NCBI GenBank assembly: GCA_945869245.1
Contig: CAMBOY010000058.1
Coordinates: forward strand, 1-13,189
Length of the DNA: 13,189 nucleotides
Direction of reading: 5' to 3'
Source of the DNA: Hydrogenophaga intermedia
Lineage (GTDB): Bacteria > Pseudomonadota > Gammaproteobacteria > Burkholderiales > Burkholderiaceae_C
The notes under the pieces are model-generated. The model was not told the origin of the DNA. It saw nothing but the letters and a program-made list of their open reading frames with translations, and did no database searches. Shown here piece by piece: positions 1-6,834 of this stretch. A program made the position numbers and the translations under genes. The stretch's first letter is position 1. Every line of letters starts with the position of its first letter.

Positions 1-270
1 TGCCGCACACCGGCCGCAGTCCACACCATCCTGCGCCAAACCAACCCCGGCGCACGCATTGCCATGGCCGGCATCAAGTTTTTTCCGTGGTGGACCGGGC
101 CGCTCAACATCGTGGCCTGGCTCAAGAACCGCCCCTACAACGCCCGCCCGGGCGATCTCTGGCAACCATGGAGCCTGGTGGCGGCGCACTGTGACGACTT
201 TGCCTGGGAGCCCACCCAATGGGGCATGGGCTATATCGCCAGTGGCAGGTACCGAGGAGATGCCCGATGA
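1..270 (+). CDS. C-terminal part of a probable SAM-dependent methyltransferase (5' end outside window)
   Basis: The frame is open from base 1 to a TGA at 268-270 and gives 89 residues of a C-terminus. The segment around GIKFFPWWTGPLNIVAWLKN, followed by the downstream WGMGYIASG, resembles the last strands of class I methyltransferases, where a substrate-binding helix follows the Rossmann core. The SAM-binding motifs would lie upstream and cannot be seen. Its stop overlaps the egtB start by ATGA, so the two genes are probably translated together. It does not look like the C-terminus of EgtD, the histidine methyltransferase that normally partners EgtB. The methyltransferase call is from memory of similar proteins; the reading frame itself is secure. 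Confidence 0.5.
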   Translation, partial: CRTPAAVHTILRQTNPGARIAMAGIKFFPWWTGPLNIVAWLKNRPYNARPGDLWQPWSLVAAHCDDFAWEPTQWGMGYIASGRYRGDAR

Positions 271-1598
271 ACACCCCCCTGCCCCGCCCAGCAGCGGCTG
301 GCGTCCTCAGCCTGCGCTTCAACACCGTGCGCGCGCAAACCATGTCCCTGGTGGCGCCGCTGTCCGAAGCCGATTGCCAGGCCCAGTCCATGCCCGACGC
401 CAGCCCCGCCAAATGGCACCTGGCGCACACCACCTGGTTTTTCGAGACCTTCATCCTGGAGCGCTTCGAACCCGGCTTTCCAGCTTTCGACCCCGCCTAT
501 CGTGTGCTGTTCAACAGCTACTACCAAGGCGTGGGCGACCAACATCCCCGCCCACAGCGGGGTCTGATCACCCGCCCCGGACTTGATGACATCAAGGCCT
601 ACCGCGCCAACGTCGACCAGCGCATGGCCGCCGTGTTGACCCAGCCACACGACAGCGCCACCCAGGCCGAACTCGACACCCTGCTGGAACTGGGTTTGCA
701 ACACGAACAGCAACACCAGGAACTGCTGCTCACCGACATCAAGCACCTGCTGTCGTGCAACCCCACCGACCCGGTGTACCACCCGCAGTGGCCACTGGCG
801 GCGGTGGCACCACAGCCGCTGCACTGGTGCCACTTTGACGGCGGCACCACCCACACCGGCCACAGCGGCGACGGCTTTGCCTTCGACAACGAAACCCCGC
901 GCCACGCCAGCCTGCTGCAGCCTTTTGCCTTGGCCAGCCGCTTGGTCACCCACGGCGAATGGCTCGAATTCATCGACGGCGGTGGCTACACCGATCCGCG
1001 CTGGTGGATGGCCGCCGGCTGGGACTGGGTGCGCAGCCAAGGCGCGCAAGCGCCCCTGTATTGGCAACAAGACGGTCACCCCGAGCGACACGGCGGCTGG
1101 ACCAACTTCACCCTGCACGGCCGCCTGCCGATCGACCCCCACACCCCCGTGGTGCATGTGAGCTGGTTCGAAGCCGATGCCTACGCCCGCTGGCGCAGCG
1201 CCCAAAACGGCCTGCCCTTGCGCCTGCCCACCGAAACCGAATGGGAACACGCCGCCCACAGCCTGGGCACACAGTGGGCCGAGGGCGGCAACTTCCTGGA
1301 CAGCGGCGCTCTGCACCCCATGCCACCGGCACGCAACGCGCCCAGACACCAGGGCCTGCAACAGATGGGTGGCGACGTGTGGGAATGGACGTCCAGCCCC
1401 TACACCGGCTACCCCGGCTACCGCCCCTGGGCCGGCGCCGTGGGCGAATACAACGGCAAATTCATGGTCAACCAGATGGTGCTGCGCGGCGGATCGTGCG
1501 CCACCCCACGCGACCACATCCGCCCCAGCTACCGCAACTTCTTCCCCACCGACGCACGCTGGCAATTCAGCGGCTTGCGCCTGGCCCAAGACCTGTAG
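267..1598 (+). CDS. egtB: EgtB-type ergothioneine sulfoxide synthase (non-haem iron)
   Basis: 443 residues, the usual EgtB size. EgtB uses iron and oxygen to join a thiol substrate (cysteine or gamma-glutamylcysteine, depending on type) to trimethylhistidine in ergothioneine synthesis. The N-terminal DinB-like half carries the three expected iron ligands: His54 in WHLAHTTWFFE, and His146 and His150 in LQHEQQHQELL. The C-terminal formylglycine-generating-enzyme-like half ends with the family pattern GGDVWEWTSSPY, VLRGGSCATPRDHIRPSYRNFF and FSGLRLA. The start at 267 is chosen because GAGGAG at 254-259 sits seven bases upstream and the ATG overlaps the previous stop. An in-frame ATG at 219 lies inside the upstream gene and was not used. 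EgtD is not in the window. No key residue appears to be missing. Confidence 0.93.
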   Translation: MNTPLPRPAAAGVLSLRFNTVRAQTMSLVAPLSEADCQAQSMPDASPAKWHLAHTTWFFETFILERFEPGFPAFDPAYRVLFNSYYQGVGDQHPRPQRGLITRPGLDDIKAYRANVDQRMAAVLTQPHDSATQAELDTLLELGLQHEQQHQELLLTDIKHLLSCNPTDPVYHPQWPLAAVAPQPLHWCHFDGGTTHTGHSGDGFAFDNETPRHASLLQPFALASRLVTHGEWLEFIDGGGYTDPRWWMAAGWDWVRSQGAQAPLYWQQDGHPERHGGWTNFTLHGRLPIDPHTPVVHVSWFEADAYARWRSAQNGLPLRLPTETEWEHAAHSLGTQWAEGGNFLDSGALHPMPPARNAPRHQGLQQMGGDVWEWTSSPYTGYPGYRPWAGAVGEYNGKFMVNQMVLRGGSCATPRDHIRPSYRNFFPTDARWQFSGLRLAQDL

Positions 1599-1614
1599 AC
1601 ACCGGAGACACCCC

Positions 1615-2265
1615 ATGAAACGACGACACGCTTTGGGCTGGATGGGCGCAGGTGCTGCCCTGTGGATGGGCGGCCCGGTCATGGCCGCAGGCGCCAAACC
1701 CAGCCACCCCCAAGGCCCACCGTTTCGCACCAGCAGCGACGCCCACGCCAATGAGCTCATGCTGATGGGACACGACCCGGTGGCCTACTTCACACAGAAC
1801 GACGCCGTGGCCGGCAACCCCGGCATCCAGGCCGAGCACCTGGGCGTGACCTGGCGTTTTGCCAGCGAGGCCAACAAGGCCGCCTTCCTGCGCGAGCCCG
1901 CGAAGTACATGCCTCAGTTCGGCGGCTTTTGCAGCAACGGCATCAACTACGCTATTCCCTGGGGCGGCGGCGGCGCGCCCAACACATGGCGCATTTACCG
2001 CAGCAAGCTGTATGTGTTTGGCGGCCAAGCCTCGCGCGACCAGTTTGAGATGGAGACCGATCTCAACCTGCAGCGCGCCCACCACTATTGGGACACCGAG
2101 ATAGCCGGCACCAATCCGCTGTTTGTGCGCTACAAGCGTTTGGTGCTCCGCGTGCCGCACTACCAAAGCGACGCCGCCCTGCAAGCCGAATGGGAAGCCC
2201 AACGCGCAGCGGGCACGCTGCCAGTGATGCCGGGTGGGCCGCAGGTGGTGCCTGCCAAGCCCTGA
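1615..2265 (+). CDS. exported YHS-domain protein
   Basis: 216 residues. The start follows GGAGA at 1604-1608, sixteen bases after the egtB stop, so it is probably in the same transcript. Residues 1-27 form a signal peptide: KRRH, then a hydrophobic run, then an Ala-rich end (VMAAGA). The RR could suggest Tat export, but the motif is weak. The YHS domain follows: GHDPVAYF at about residues 52-58, WRFASEANKAAFLREPAKYMPQFGGFC ending near Cys106, then a less conserved tail with several Trp and Tyr. YHS domains are small metal- or haem-associated modules in many exported proteins; the ligand here is unknown. The C-terminus is Pro-rich. Function is not assigned beyond the domain. Confidence 0.85.
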   Translation: MKRRHALGWMGAGAALWMGGPVMAAGAKPSHPQGPPFRTSSDAHANELMLMGHDPVAYFTQNDAVAGNPGIQAEHLGVTWRFASEANKAAFLREPAKYMPQFGGFCSNGINYAIPWGGGGAPNTWRIYRSKLYVFGGQASRDQFEMETDLNLQRAHHYWDTEIAGTNPLFVRYKRLVLRVPHYQSDAALQAEWEAQRAAGTLPVMPGGPQVVPAKP

Positions 2266-2267
2266 GG

Positions 2268-2297
2268 GACGGCCCCACCGGCTGGTGTGGGCCCGTC
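2268..2297. terminator. imperfect hairpin between convergent genes, possible bidirectional terminator
   Basis: The 30-base gap between the YHS gene (+) and the MOSC gene (-) is almost filled by an inverted repeat. GACGG and CCCACC on the left pair with GGTGTGGG and CCGTC on the right, with small bulges. No T-run follows on either strand, so rho-independent termination would be weak. Confidence 0.4.
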
Positions 2298-2979
2298 AAG
2301 GGGGCAACTGCATGCGTGTCGACCAGTCTTCCACTTGCCCCGCATGAAGACGCTGCTCGAACAGGCGCCGCCAACTCGGCGGCAGCGGCAGCTGCAGCAC
2401 GGGCTCGATCTGGGCTGGATCGGTCACCCGGTCGCGGATCAACGCCAGCACGCGGGCAACGCTGAACGCTGGATACGGTCGGTCCAGCAGCACCATCCGA
2501 TTGCCTGCGGCAACTTCGCCGGGCTGCACCACGCGCAGGTACCAACCAGCACGCAGCGTGTTGTGTACACGCGCTGCCATGTCCGGCACACCCAATCGCA
2601 GATTGAGTTTGAAGCAGGGCTGCCGCCCTTGGGACACCACCACAACCGCCGTACCGATGCGCCAGCGGTCGCCTAGGCAAACCCGCTCCTCGGTCAAGCC
2701 TTCGACGCTCAGGTTCTCGCCAAACGCGCCCGGCTCATCCCAATGCGCATACGCCGGTATTTCAAGCCGCCAAGCGGCGTAGTGGTCCCATGCGTAGCAA
2801 TGCAGCGCCTTGTCTTCGCCGCCATGGACGCGGCGGTCGGCCTGCTCGTCCCCGTCGAGCCCCAAGGCGTGCACGGATACCGGTGTGGTGACCGGCCGCT
2901 TGCCAATAGCGCTCTTGGACGCGCCCAAGGGCTGCACACTGCCGCGCAGCACCGCCCGAACGTTGTACCAGGCATCCAT
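2296..2979 (-). CDS. yiiM: YiiM-type MOSC-domain protein
   Basis: 227 residues, close to E. coli YiiM (about 224). YiiM proteins are molybdenum-cofactor proteins linked to reduction of N-hydroxylated purines. Family motifs seen: ALGLDGDEQADRRVHGGEDKALHCY (residues 38-62), FGENLSVEGLTEERVCLGD (86-104), and SQGRQPCFKLN with the expected cofactor-binding Cys122. The start is uncertain. The ATG at 2979 matches family length, but in-frame GTG codons at 2982 and 2991 sit nearer a GAAGG sequence, and no ideal ribosome site precedes the ATG. It lies 38 bases downstream of the thioredoxin-fold gene on the same strand, so the two are probably co-transcribed. The same frame stays open far upstream to 3459, but that part overlaps the thioredoxin-fold gene and is not coding. 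Confidence 0.9.
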   Translation of the reverse strand: MDAWYNVRAVLRGSVQPLGASKSAIGKRPVTTPVSVHALGLDGDEQADRRVHGGEDKALHCYAWDHYAAWRLEIPAYAHWDEPGAFGENLSVEGLTEERVCLGDRWRIGTAVVVVSQGRQPCFKLNLRLGVPDMAARVHNTLRAGWYLRVVQPGEVAAGNRMVLLDRPYPAFSVARVLALIRDRVTDPAQIEPVLQLPLPPSWRRLFEQRLHAGQVEDWSTRMQLPP

Positions 2980-3017
2980 CACAGCTTGCACGCCTTCAAA
3001 CTCTTGGTCCACACACC

Positions 3018-3497
3018 TCACCTGCCGATCAGGCGCCCCAGCAAAGCACCCAGCACCAGATCGTCGATTTGACCGAAGTGGTGCAGGCACACACGCCCCT
3101 GCTGGTCCAGCACCAGGCACGACGGCGTGCCGCGCATACCGTACAGCGCCATCGTCTTGGACGCCCCACCGTGCCCATCGGGCTCGTCCACACCGATGGG
3201 AAAGGACCATCGGTACTCGCGAACAAAAACCCGCAAGGCCTCGACCGTCATCACCGCGTGGTGCTCGAACACCGTGTGCAACCCCACCACGGCCAGTTCG
3301 GACGCGGAAAAAGCCTGTCGCACACGCTGGGCTTGCGGCAGCCCATAGGTCACGCAGCCGGGGCACAGCATTTGGAAGGTGTGCACCAGCACCACCCGAC
3401 CGCGCAGCGACGCCACGGTGATCGGATCGGGCGTGTTCAGCCAAGTGCTCACCTGCCATTCGGGCAGCGTCGCTGGGGTCTCATCGATGGCTCTCAT
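3018..3497 (-). CDS. thioredoxin-fold (redoxin/TlpA-like) protein with CPGC active site
   Basis: 159 residues. The fold is recognised from LRGRVVLVHTFQMLCPGCVTYGLPQ, with the redox pair Cys45-Pro-Gly-Cys48, and from the cis-proline region YGMRGTPSCLVLDQQGRV near residue 125. It has no signal peptide, so it is expected in the cytoplasm, unlike most TlpA proteins. A further Cys in TPSC and one in GRVCLHH could take part in thiol exchange. The start ATG is preceded by GGAG with an eight-base spacer. A perfect 20-base palindrome lies 30 bases upstream. The following gene is the YiiM-type MOSC protein, so a possible role is to supply electrons or keep its cysteine reduced; this is inference from order only. 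Confidence 0.85.
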   Translation of the reverse strand: MRAIDETPATLPEWQVSTWLNTPDPITVASLRGRVVLVHTFQMLCPGCVTYGLPQAQRVRQAFSASELAVVGLHTVFEHHAVMTVEALRVFVREYRWSFPIGVDEPDGHGGASKTMALYGMRGTPSCLVLDQQGRVCLHHFGQIDDLVLGALLGRLIGR

Positions 3498-3527
3498 CGT
3501 CGCATCTCCATCACAAGAGTGAGCCCA

Positions 3528-3547
3528 GCCGCCAGTGCACTGGCGGC
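3528..3547. repeat. perfect 20-base palindrome (arm GCCGCCAGTG)
   Basis: GCCGCCAGTG is followed directly by its exact reverse complement. It lies in the 63-base gap after the protoglobin gene and before the thioredoxin-fold gene, both on the minus strand. No T-run follows on the minus strand, so it is not a classical terminator. It may be an RNA stem, an operator or a weak terminator. Confidence 0.6.
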
Positions 3548-3560
3548 GGAAGCCATGGCG

Positions 3561-4226
3561 TCAAAACTCTCCGTCTTTGATGTAGGGCTGGCTCCACAAA
3601 ATGGTTTGCATCAGCACCGATTTCACCCACGCCGCGTGCATCTTTTCCACGTCGGCGGCCGACGCCCCCTTCTTGGCCAGGAAGGGCTTGAGCGTGGTGG
3701 TCACGGGGATGGTCAGCGCCGGGATGTAGCGAAAGTTGATGTGGGCCACGCTCGGCGCCTGGTCGGTCTTGTTCTTTTTGATGCGGTTGTGGCGCAGACC
3801 GATTTCATACTGCCAGTCCAGCCAGCGCTGGTCGTAATTGGCGTCGGCGGTGTCCAGAATCCACAGCGCAAAGCGCTTGCGCACGGCTTCCAGATAGGCC
3901 CCGTCTGGCTTGCCGGTCTTGGCATCGCTGAAGAAGTAGACGAGTTCTGGCGTCGAGGCAACGAAGCCATACCAAACGCCCAAAATGGCATCGGTCTGGT
4001 CGGCCAAGATCGCCTTGCTCTGGCGCAGGGCCTTGACGTCCTCATCGGTAAACAACAACGTGGCTTGCAGCGCCTTGAGGTCGGCCACGTTGTAGGGCGC
4101 CTTGGCCAGCGTGCTGTTCCCATAGGCGTAACCCGGCACGGCAGGTCTGACTTGTTGCTGGGCGTGGCCCGTGGACAGTGCCATGGCCAATGTCACGGCA
4201 AGACAGGTGGGGGCGAAGGTGTTCAT
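3561..4226 (-). CDS. exported protoglobin-like haem protein
   Basis: 221 residues: a signal peptide of about 22 residues (hydrophobic run, cleavage likely after GHA) followed by a single-domain protoglobin of about 199 residues. Family features: LLFTDEDVKALRQSKAIL, then Trp85-Tyr86 in GVWYGFV matching the distal-pocket Trp/Tyr pair, then RKRFALWILDTADANYDQRWLDWQYEIGLRH with His146 as the likely proximal haem ligand, and a C-terminus LMQTILWSQPYIKDGEF. Protoglobins bind O2, CO and NO; known archaeal members are cytoplasmic. The start at 4226 is supported by AGGAGAT about six bases upstream. It is divergent from an AraC-family gene across 66 bases, which may regulate it. Residues match the family well, but the physiological ligand is unknown. 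Confidence 0.85.
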   Translation of the reverse strand: MNTFAPTCLAVTLAMALSTGHAQQQVRPAVPGYAYGNSTLAKAPYNVADLKALQATLLFTDEDVKALRQSKAILADQTDAILGVWYGFVASTPELVYFFSDAKTGKPDGAYLEAVRKRFALWILDTADANYDQRWLDWQYEIGLRHNRIKKNKTDQAPSVAHINFRYIPALTIPVTTTLKPFLAKKGASAADVEKMHAAWVKSVLMQTILWSQPYIKDGEF

Positions 4227-4292
4227 CTGGATCTCCTGGGTTGCAAGCGGCGGGCGTCGCTCGTTGATTTGCATCTTCCTCGGAAAAACAGG
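4227..4292. promoter_or_regulatory. divergent intergenic region, protoglobin gene / AraC-family gene
   Basis: This 66-base region must hold control signals for the two divergent genes unless they start inside each other. The ribosome site for the protoglobin gene is seen at its left end. I see no convincing -35/-10 pair or clear operator repeat. Confidence 0.4.
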
Positions 4293-5213
4293 ATGATGGG
4301 TGTCATGAAGTCCACAAAACTTAACCCATCGTCCATATCGAGCCCAACAGACTCTGCAAAAACGTTCGACAGACTCTCCACGCTTCTGGACCGCTTTCAC
4401 CTCAGTGCCTCGCTGTTCCACACCGGGCCACTGTGCGGACGCACGACCTTCGAAGCCCAAGCTGATCGCGCGTTTTTGCATGTGTTGCGTCGGGGTCAGC
4501 TGCAGATCGAGCATCCTCGCGGCGGGGCAAGGCCCAAGCGGGTGGTGCTGAACGAGCCCACACTGGTGCTGTACCCGCGCGCCGTGGAACACACATTCAT
4601 CAACCCCCCGCGCGAGGGGTCGGATTTCACCTGCGCCACCCTGGACTTCGCTGGCGGCGACCGCAACCCCATCGTGGCGGCGCTGCCGCCGCTGGTGCTG
4701 GTGCCGTTGCATGCCGTGCAAGGGCTGGGGCCCGCGCTGGATCTGCTGTTTGCCGAGACGGACCGGATGCGGTGTGGCTCGCGCTTGCTGGCCGACCGTT
4801 TGCTGGAGGTGGTGTTGATTCAGCTGTTGCGTTGGATCATCGACCACCCGCAAGACATTGGTGTGAGCAGCGGTTTGGTGATGGGCCTGAGCGACCCGCG
4901 CCTGGCCCGCGCACTGGTGGCCATGCATGCTGCGCCCCAAGACGACTGGACTCTCGCGCGCATGGCCGTTGTTGCCGGCATGTCGCGCAGTGCCTTCGCC
5001 GAGTCGTTCAAGACCGCCACAGGCACCACCCCCTCGGCCTATCTGACCAACTGGCGCCTCACGGTGGCGTCGACATTGCTGCGCGCCGGGCAAGCGCAGA
5101 AGCTGGTGGCCGCTGAGCTGGGGTTTTCCACCTCGTCATCGCTGAGTCGGGCCTTCAAACAGCGCTACGGGGAATCACCCAGGGAATGGCTCGCTGACCG
5201 CCAGGGGTTGTGA
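4293..5213 (+). CDS. AraC-family transcriptional regulator with N-terminal cupin domain
   Basis: 306 residues. The N-terminal part (about 30-190) resembles the AraC ligand-binding cupin: HVLRRGQLQIEH, LNEPTLVLYPRAVEHTF and FTCATLDFAGG. The C-terminal DNA-binding domain has two helix-turn-helix units: WTLARMAVVAGMSRSAFAESFKTATGTTPSAYL from about residue 218, and QKLVAAELGFSTSSSLSRAFKQRYGESPREWL from about 269. The start is uncertain between ATG codons at 4293, 4296 and 4305; none has a strong ribosome site, and the last has AGGA eleven bases upstream. It is divergent from the exported protoglobin gene, the usual arrangement of a local regulator and its target. The inducer is unknown. The much longer open frame reaching back to 3069 is antisense to other genes and not coding. 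Confidence 0.9.
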   Translation: MMGVMKSTKLNPSSISSPTDSAKTFDRLSTLLDRFHLSASLFHTGPLCGRTTFEAQADRAFLHVLRRGQLQIEHPRGGARPKRVVLNEPTLVLYPRAVEHTFINPPREGSDFTCATLDFAGGDRNPIVAALPPLVLVPLHAVQGLGPALDLLFAETDRMRCGSRLLADRLLEVVLIQLLRWIIDHPQDIGVSSGLVMGLSDPRLARALVAMHAAPQDDWTLARMAVVAGMSRSAFAESFKTATGTTPSAYLTNWRLTVASTLLRAGQAQKLVAAELGFSTSSSLSRAFKQRYGESPREWLADRQGL

Positions 5214-5339
5214 GCGTGCCTGGTACAAATGGCGCAACTGGCGTGCCAGCACCGCCTGCAACGGCCCGACCACAGACCGAAGGCACGATAGGGCTTCAGC
5301 TGGTGCCATGCCGCAGCAGCATGGGCTGGCGCCAGCGGA

Positions 5340-6737
5340 TCACGCGCTGGGCGTGAGGCGCGAGTCGACAAAATCGGCGCCGTTCACAAGGTCGGTGCGC
5401 CAGGCATCCGCATACGGCACGCGCCAGCCCAACAGGACGCTGGCGTGTTCGCAGCGGGCGCGCAGGTCTGCAGCGTCGGCGCCGTGCAGGTCGACAATGC
5501 CGTAGCGGTAGCTCCCTAACCATTTGTGATCTCGGGCTATGGAGCCGGCCGATTTTTCGTACACAAACAGCTGCGCCTCGGGGCAGGCTGCGGCCAAGGC
5601 CGCGCGCTGGGCCGGCGTGGGCCAGTGCACCGCCTCAGTGGGATCGAACGAGCGGTAGACCATGCTCGCGGCAGCCCCCGCGCAGGGCACCGCCTGGGGC
5701 AATGTGGCCGGGTCGATGCCATGCGCCAGCGCCAGGCCCACGGCGTGCAGGTCCACCCCCACTCCGCGGCGGTACAGGTCGGAGTACTGCGAGGCCATGC
5801 GGGGGTTGAATTCGATCACGCTGAGGCGGTCGCTGGCCGCGTCGTAAAAGAACTCCATATTGAACAGGCCATGCTCAAAGCCCACCGCCCGCAAAAAACG
5901 CCGCGCCACGTCGAGCGCGCGGGCCTGCACCGCCGACGGCAAGCGGGAGGGCAACTGGTGGCGCATGAAGGCGCGGGTGCCGGGGTACATGATGGCGTCG
6001 ACCACACCCACGGCGCGCACATCGCCACCGAACACATAGCCGTCGAGGTTGAACTGATCGGCTTTGACCGGGGCTTCCAACATCATGCGGTGGGCGCTGT
6101 CGATGGGCTGGGCTGCGCTGCCCAGATGGCGCTGCGCCAAGCGCTCAAACGGCTCGACCAAGCGGCGGATGACCCACAACTCCCAGGCACCAAAACGGGT
6201 GTGGGCGTGCAGCTCAGCGTGGCTGGCGACTTCGCGGGCCAGCACCGAAAAAGCGGCCTTCACCGGTTTGACGAAGCGGGGGTAGTCAATCCCGTCGGGC
6301 ACTGCGGCGCCGTATTCGGCGTCGAGCAATGCAAACGGCACATTGGCCTCGGGGGCCACCCGCTGCAGCACTTGCCGGGCATAGAGTTTGTGCTGACACG
6401 CCAGAATGGCTTTGATCGGGGTGCCGGGCCAGCCCATGCGCTCAGCCAGCAAGGCAGCGGCCAACGCGCCAAACTGTTCATGGTGTGAAGTGACCGCTTG
6501 CCAGCCTTCGCGGCGTGCCCGGCGCTCCAGCCGGTCGACAAAGCGGTCCATGTCGAACCAGGCCAGCCGCGCGTTGCTGGGAAAGGTGAAGAGGTCAAAG
6601 CCGTCTTCAATCAGGCGCAGGGCGCTCAGGCCCGGCACCTGCGCCCGGCGCAGCTGCTCAACCGCGCGGGCATGACCCAGGCTGTCCCAGTCGTAGTTAA
6701 AAAGCGCCAGCGTGGGCGCCGAGGCGGTGAGGGTCAT
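5340..6737 (-). CDS. ATP-grasp domain ligase of unknown substrate
   Basis: 465 residues from the ATG at 6737. ATP-grasp enzymes join a carboxylate to an amine or thiol through an acyl-phosphate. Visible motifs: YPRFVKPVKAAFS with nucleotide-binding lysines, Glu295 in FNMEFFYD, and Glu309 and Asn311 in VIEFNPRMASQYSDLY, the metal-binding set of the fold. The N-terminal 100 residues look like the usual preATP-grasp region. No family-specific signature tells the substrate, and no biosynthetic partner gene lies beside it, although a ligase of this shape can act in peptide or amino-acid conjugate synthesis. A GTG at 6779 would add 14 residues but has no ribosome site; the ATG also has a poor one, so the start is uncertain. 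Its leader is full of inverted repeats. Confidence 0.8.
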   Translation of the reverse strand: MTLTASAPTLALFNYDWDSLGHARAVEQLRRAQVPGLSALRLIEDGFDLFTFPSNARLAWFDMDRFVDRLERRARREGWQAVTSHHEQFGALAAALLAERMGWPGTPIKAILACQHKLYARQVLQRVAPEANVPFALLDAEYGAAVPDGIDYPRFVKPVKAAFSVLAREVASHAELHAHTRFGAWELWVIRRLVEPFERLAQRHLGSAAQPIDSAHRMMLEAPVKADQFNLDGYVFGGDVRAVGVVDAIMYPGTRAFMRHQLPSRLPSAVQARALDVARRFLRAVGFEHGLFNMEFFYDAASDRLSVIEFNPRMASQYSDLYRRGVGVDLHAVGLALAHGIDPATLPQAVPCAGAAASMVYRSFDPTEAVHWPTPAQRAALAAACPEAQLFVYEKSAGSIARDHKWLGSYRYGIVDLHGADAADLRARCEHASVLLGWRVPYADAWRTDLVNGADFVDSRLTPSA

Positions 6738-6749
6738 GAACGCAAGAAC

Positions 6750-6771
6750 ACCCCGGTGATAGGCCGGGGGG
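6750..6771 (-). repeat. inverted repeat CCCCGG-N7-CCGGGG in the ATP-grasp gene leader
   Basis: The arms are 6751-6756 and 6764-6769, and the flanking A and GT could extend the stem. It lies 13 bases before the ATP-grasp ATG, so if transcribed it would form a stem close to the translation start. Confidence 0.5.
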
Positions 6772-6773
6772 TA

Positions 6774-6791
6774 TTCCACAGTGTAGTGGAA
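6774..6791. repeat. inverted repeat TTCCAC-N6-GTGGAA
   Basis: Perfect six-base arms with a six-base spacer, 36 bases upstream of the ATP-grasp ATG. It could be a small operator or part of a leader stem. The alternative GTG start at 6779 falls inside it. Confidence 0.45.
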
Positions 6792-6804
6792 GGTAGGTCG
6801 GATG

Positions 6805-6828
6805 GCAGCGCTGTTTCTTACAGGCTGC
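6805..6828 (-). terminator. hairpin after the sugar dehydrogenase gene, possible weak terminator
   Basis: GCAGCGCTGT pairs with ACAGGCTGC through a nine-base stem with one bulge. It starts six bases after the stop of the sugar dehydrogenase gene on the minus strand. No T-run follows, so termination is uncertain. Confidence 0.4.
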
Positions 6829-6834
6829 GCCCGC

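Noticed and set aside
231..1760. Long minus-strand open frame opposite egtB (509 codons)
   Set aside because: It is antisense to egtB, whose protein is clearly conserved. The frame is low-complexity (Val/Ala/Gly-rich) as expected for the reverse of a GC-rich gene.
2980..3459. Upstream extension of the MOSC frame to make a fused protein
   Set aside because: This part overlaps the thioredoxin-fold gene in another frame and its translation has the Arg/Gly/Ala-rich look of a shadow.
5165..5371. Possible 68-residue minus-strand gene with a CRRC...CAIC pattern between the AraC and ATP-grasp genes
   Set aside because: It overlaps the ends of both real genes, has no ribosome site, and its composition fits out-of-frame GC-rich DNA. 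The 126-base gap otherwise shows nothing clear.
5526..6488. Plus-strand open frame opposite the ATP-grasp gene (320 codons)
   Set aside because: Its Gly/His/Gln-rich product resembles no family, and the minus strand encodes the conserved ligase.
6738..6779. GTG start for the ATP-grasp gene
   Set aside because: It lies inside an inverted repeat, has no ribosome site, and the extra 14 residues look unlike the family's start.
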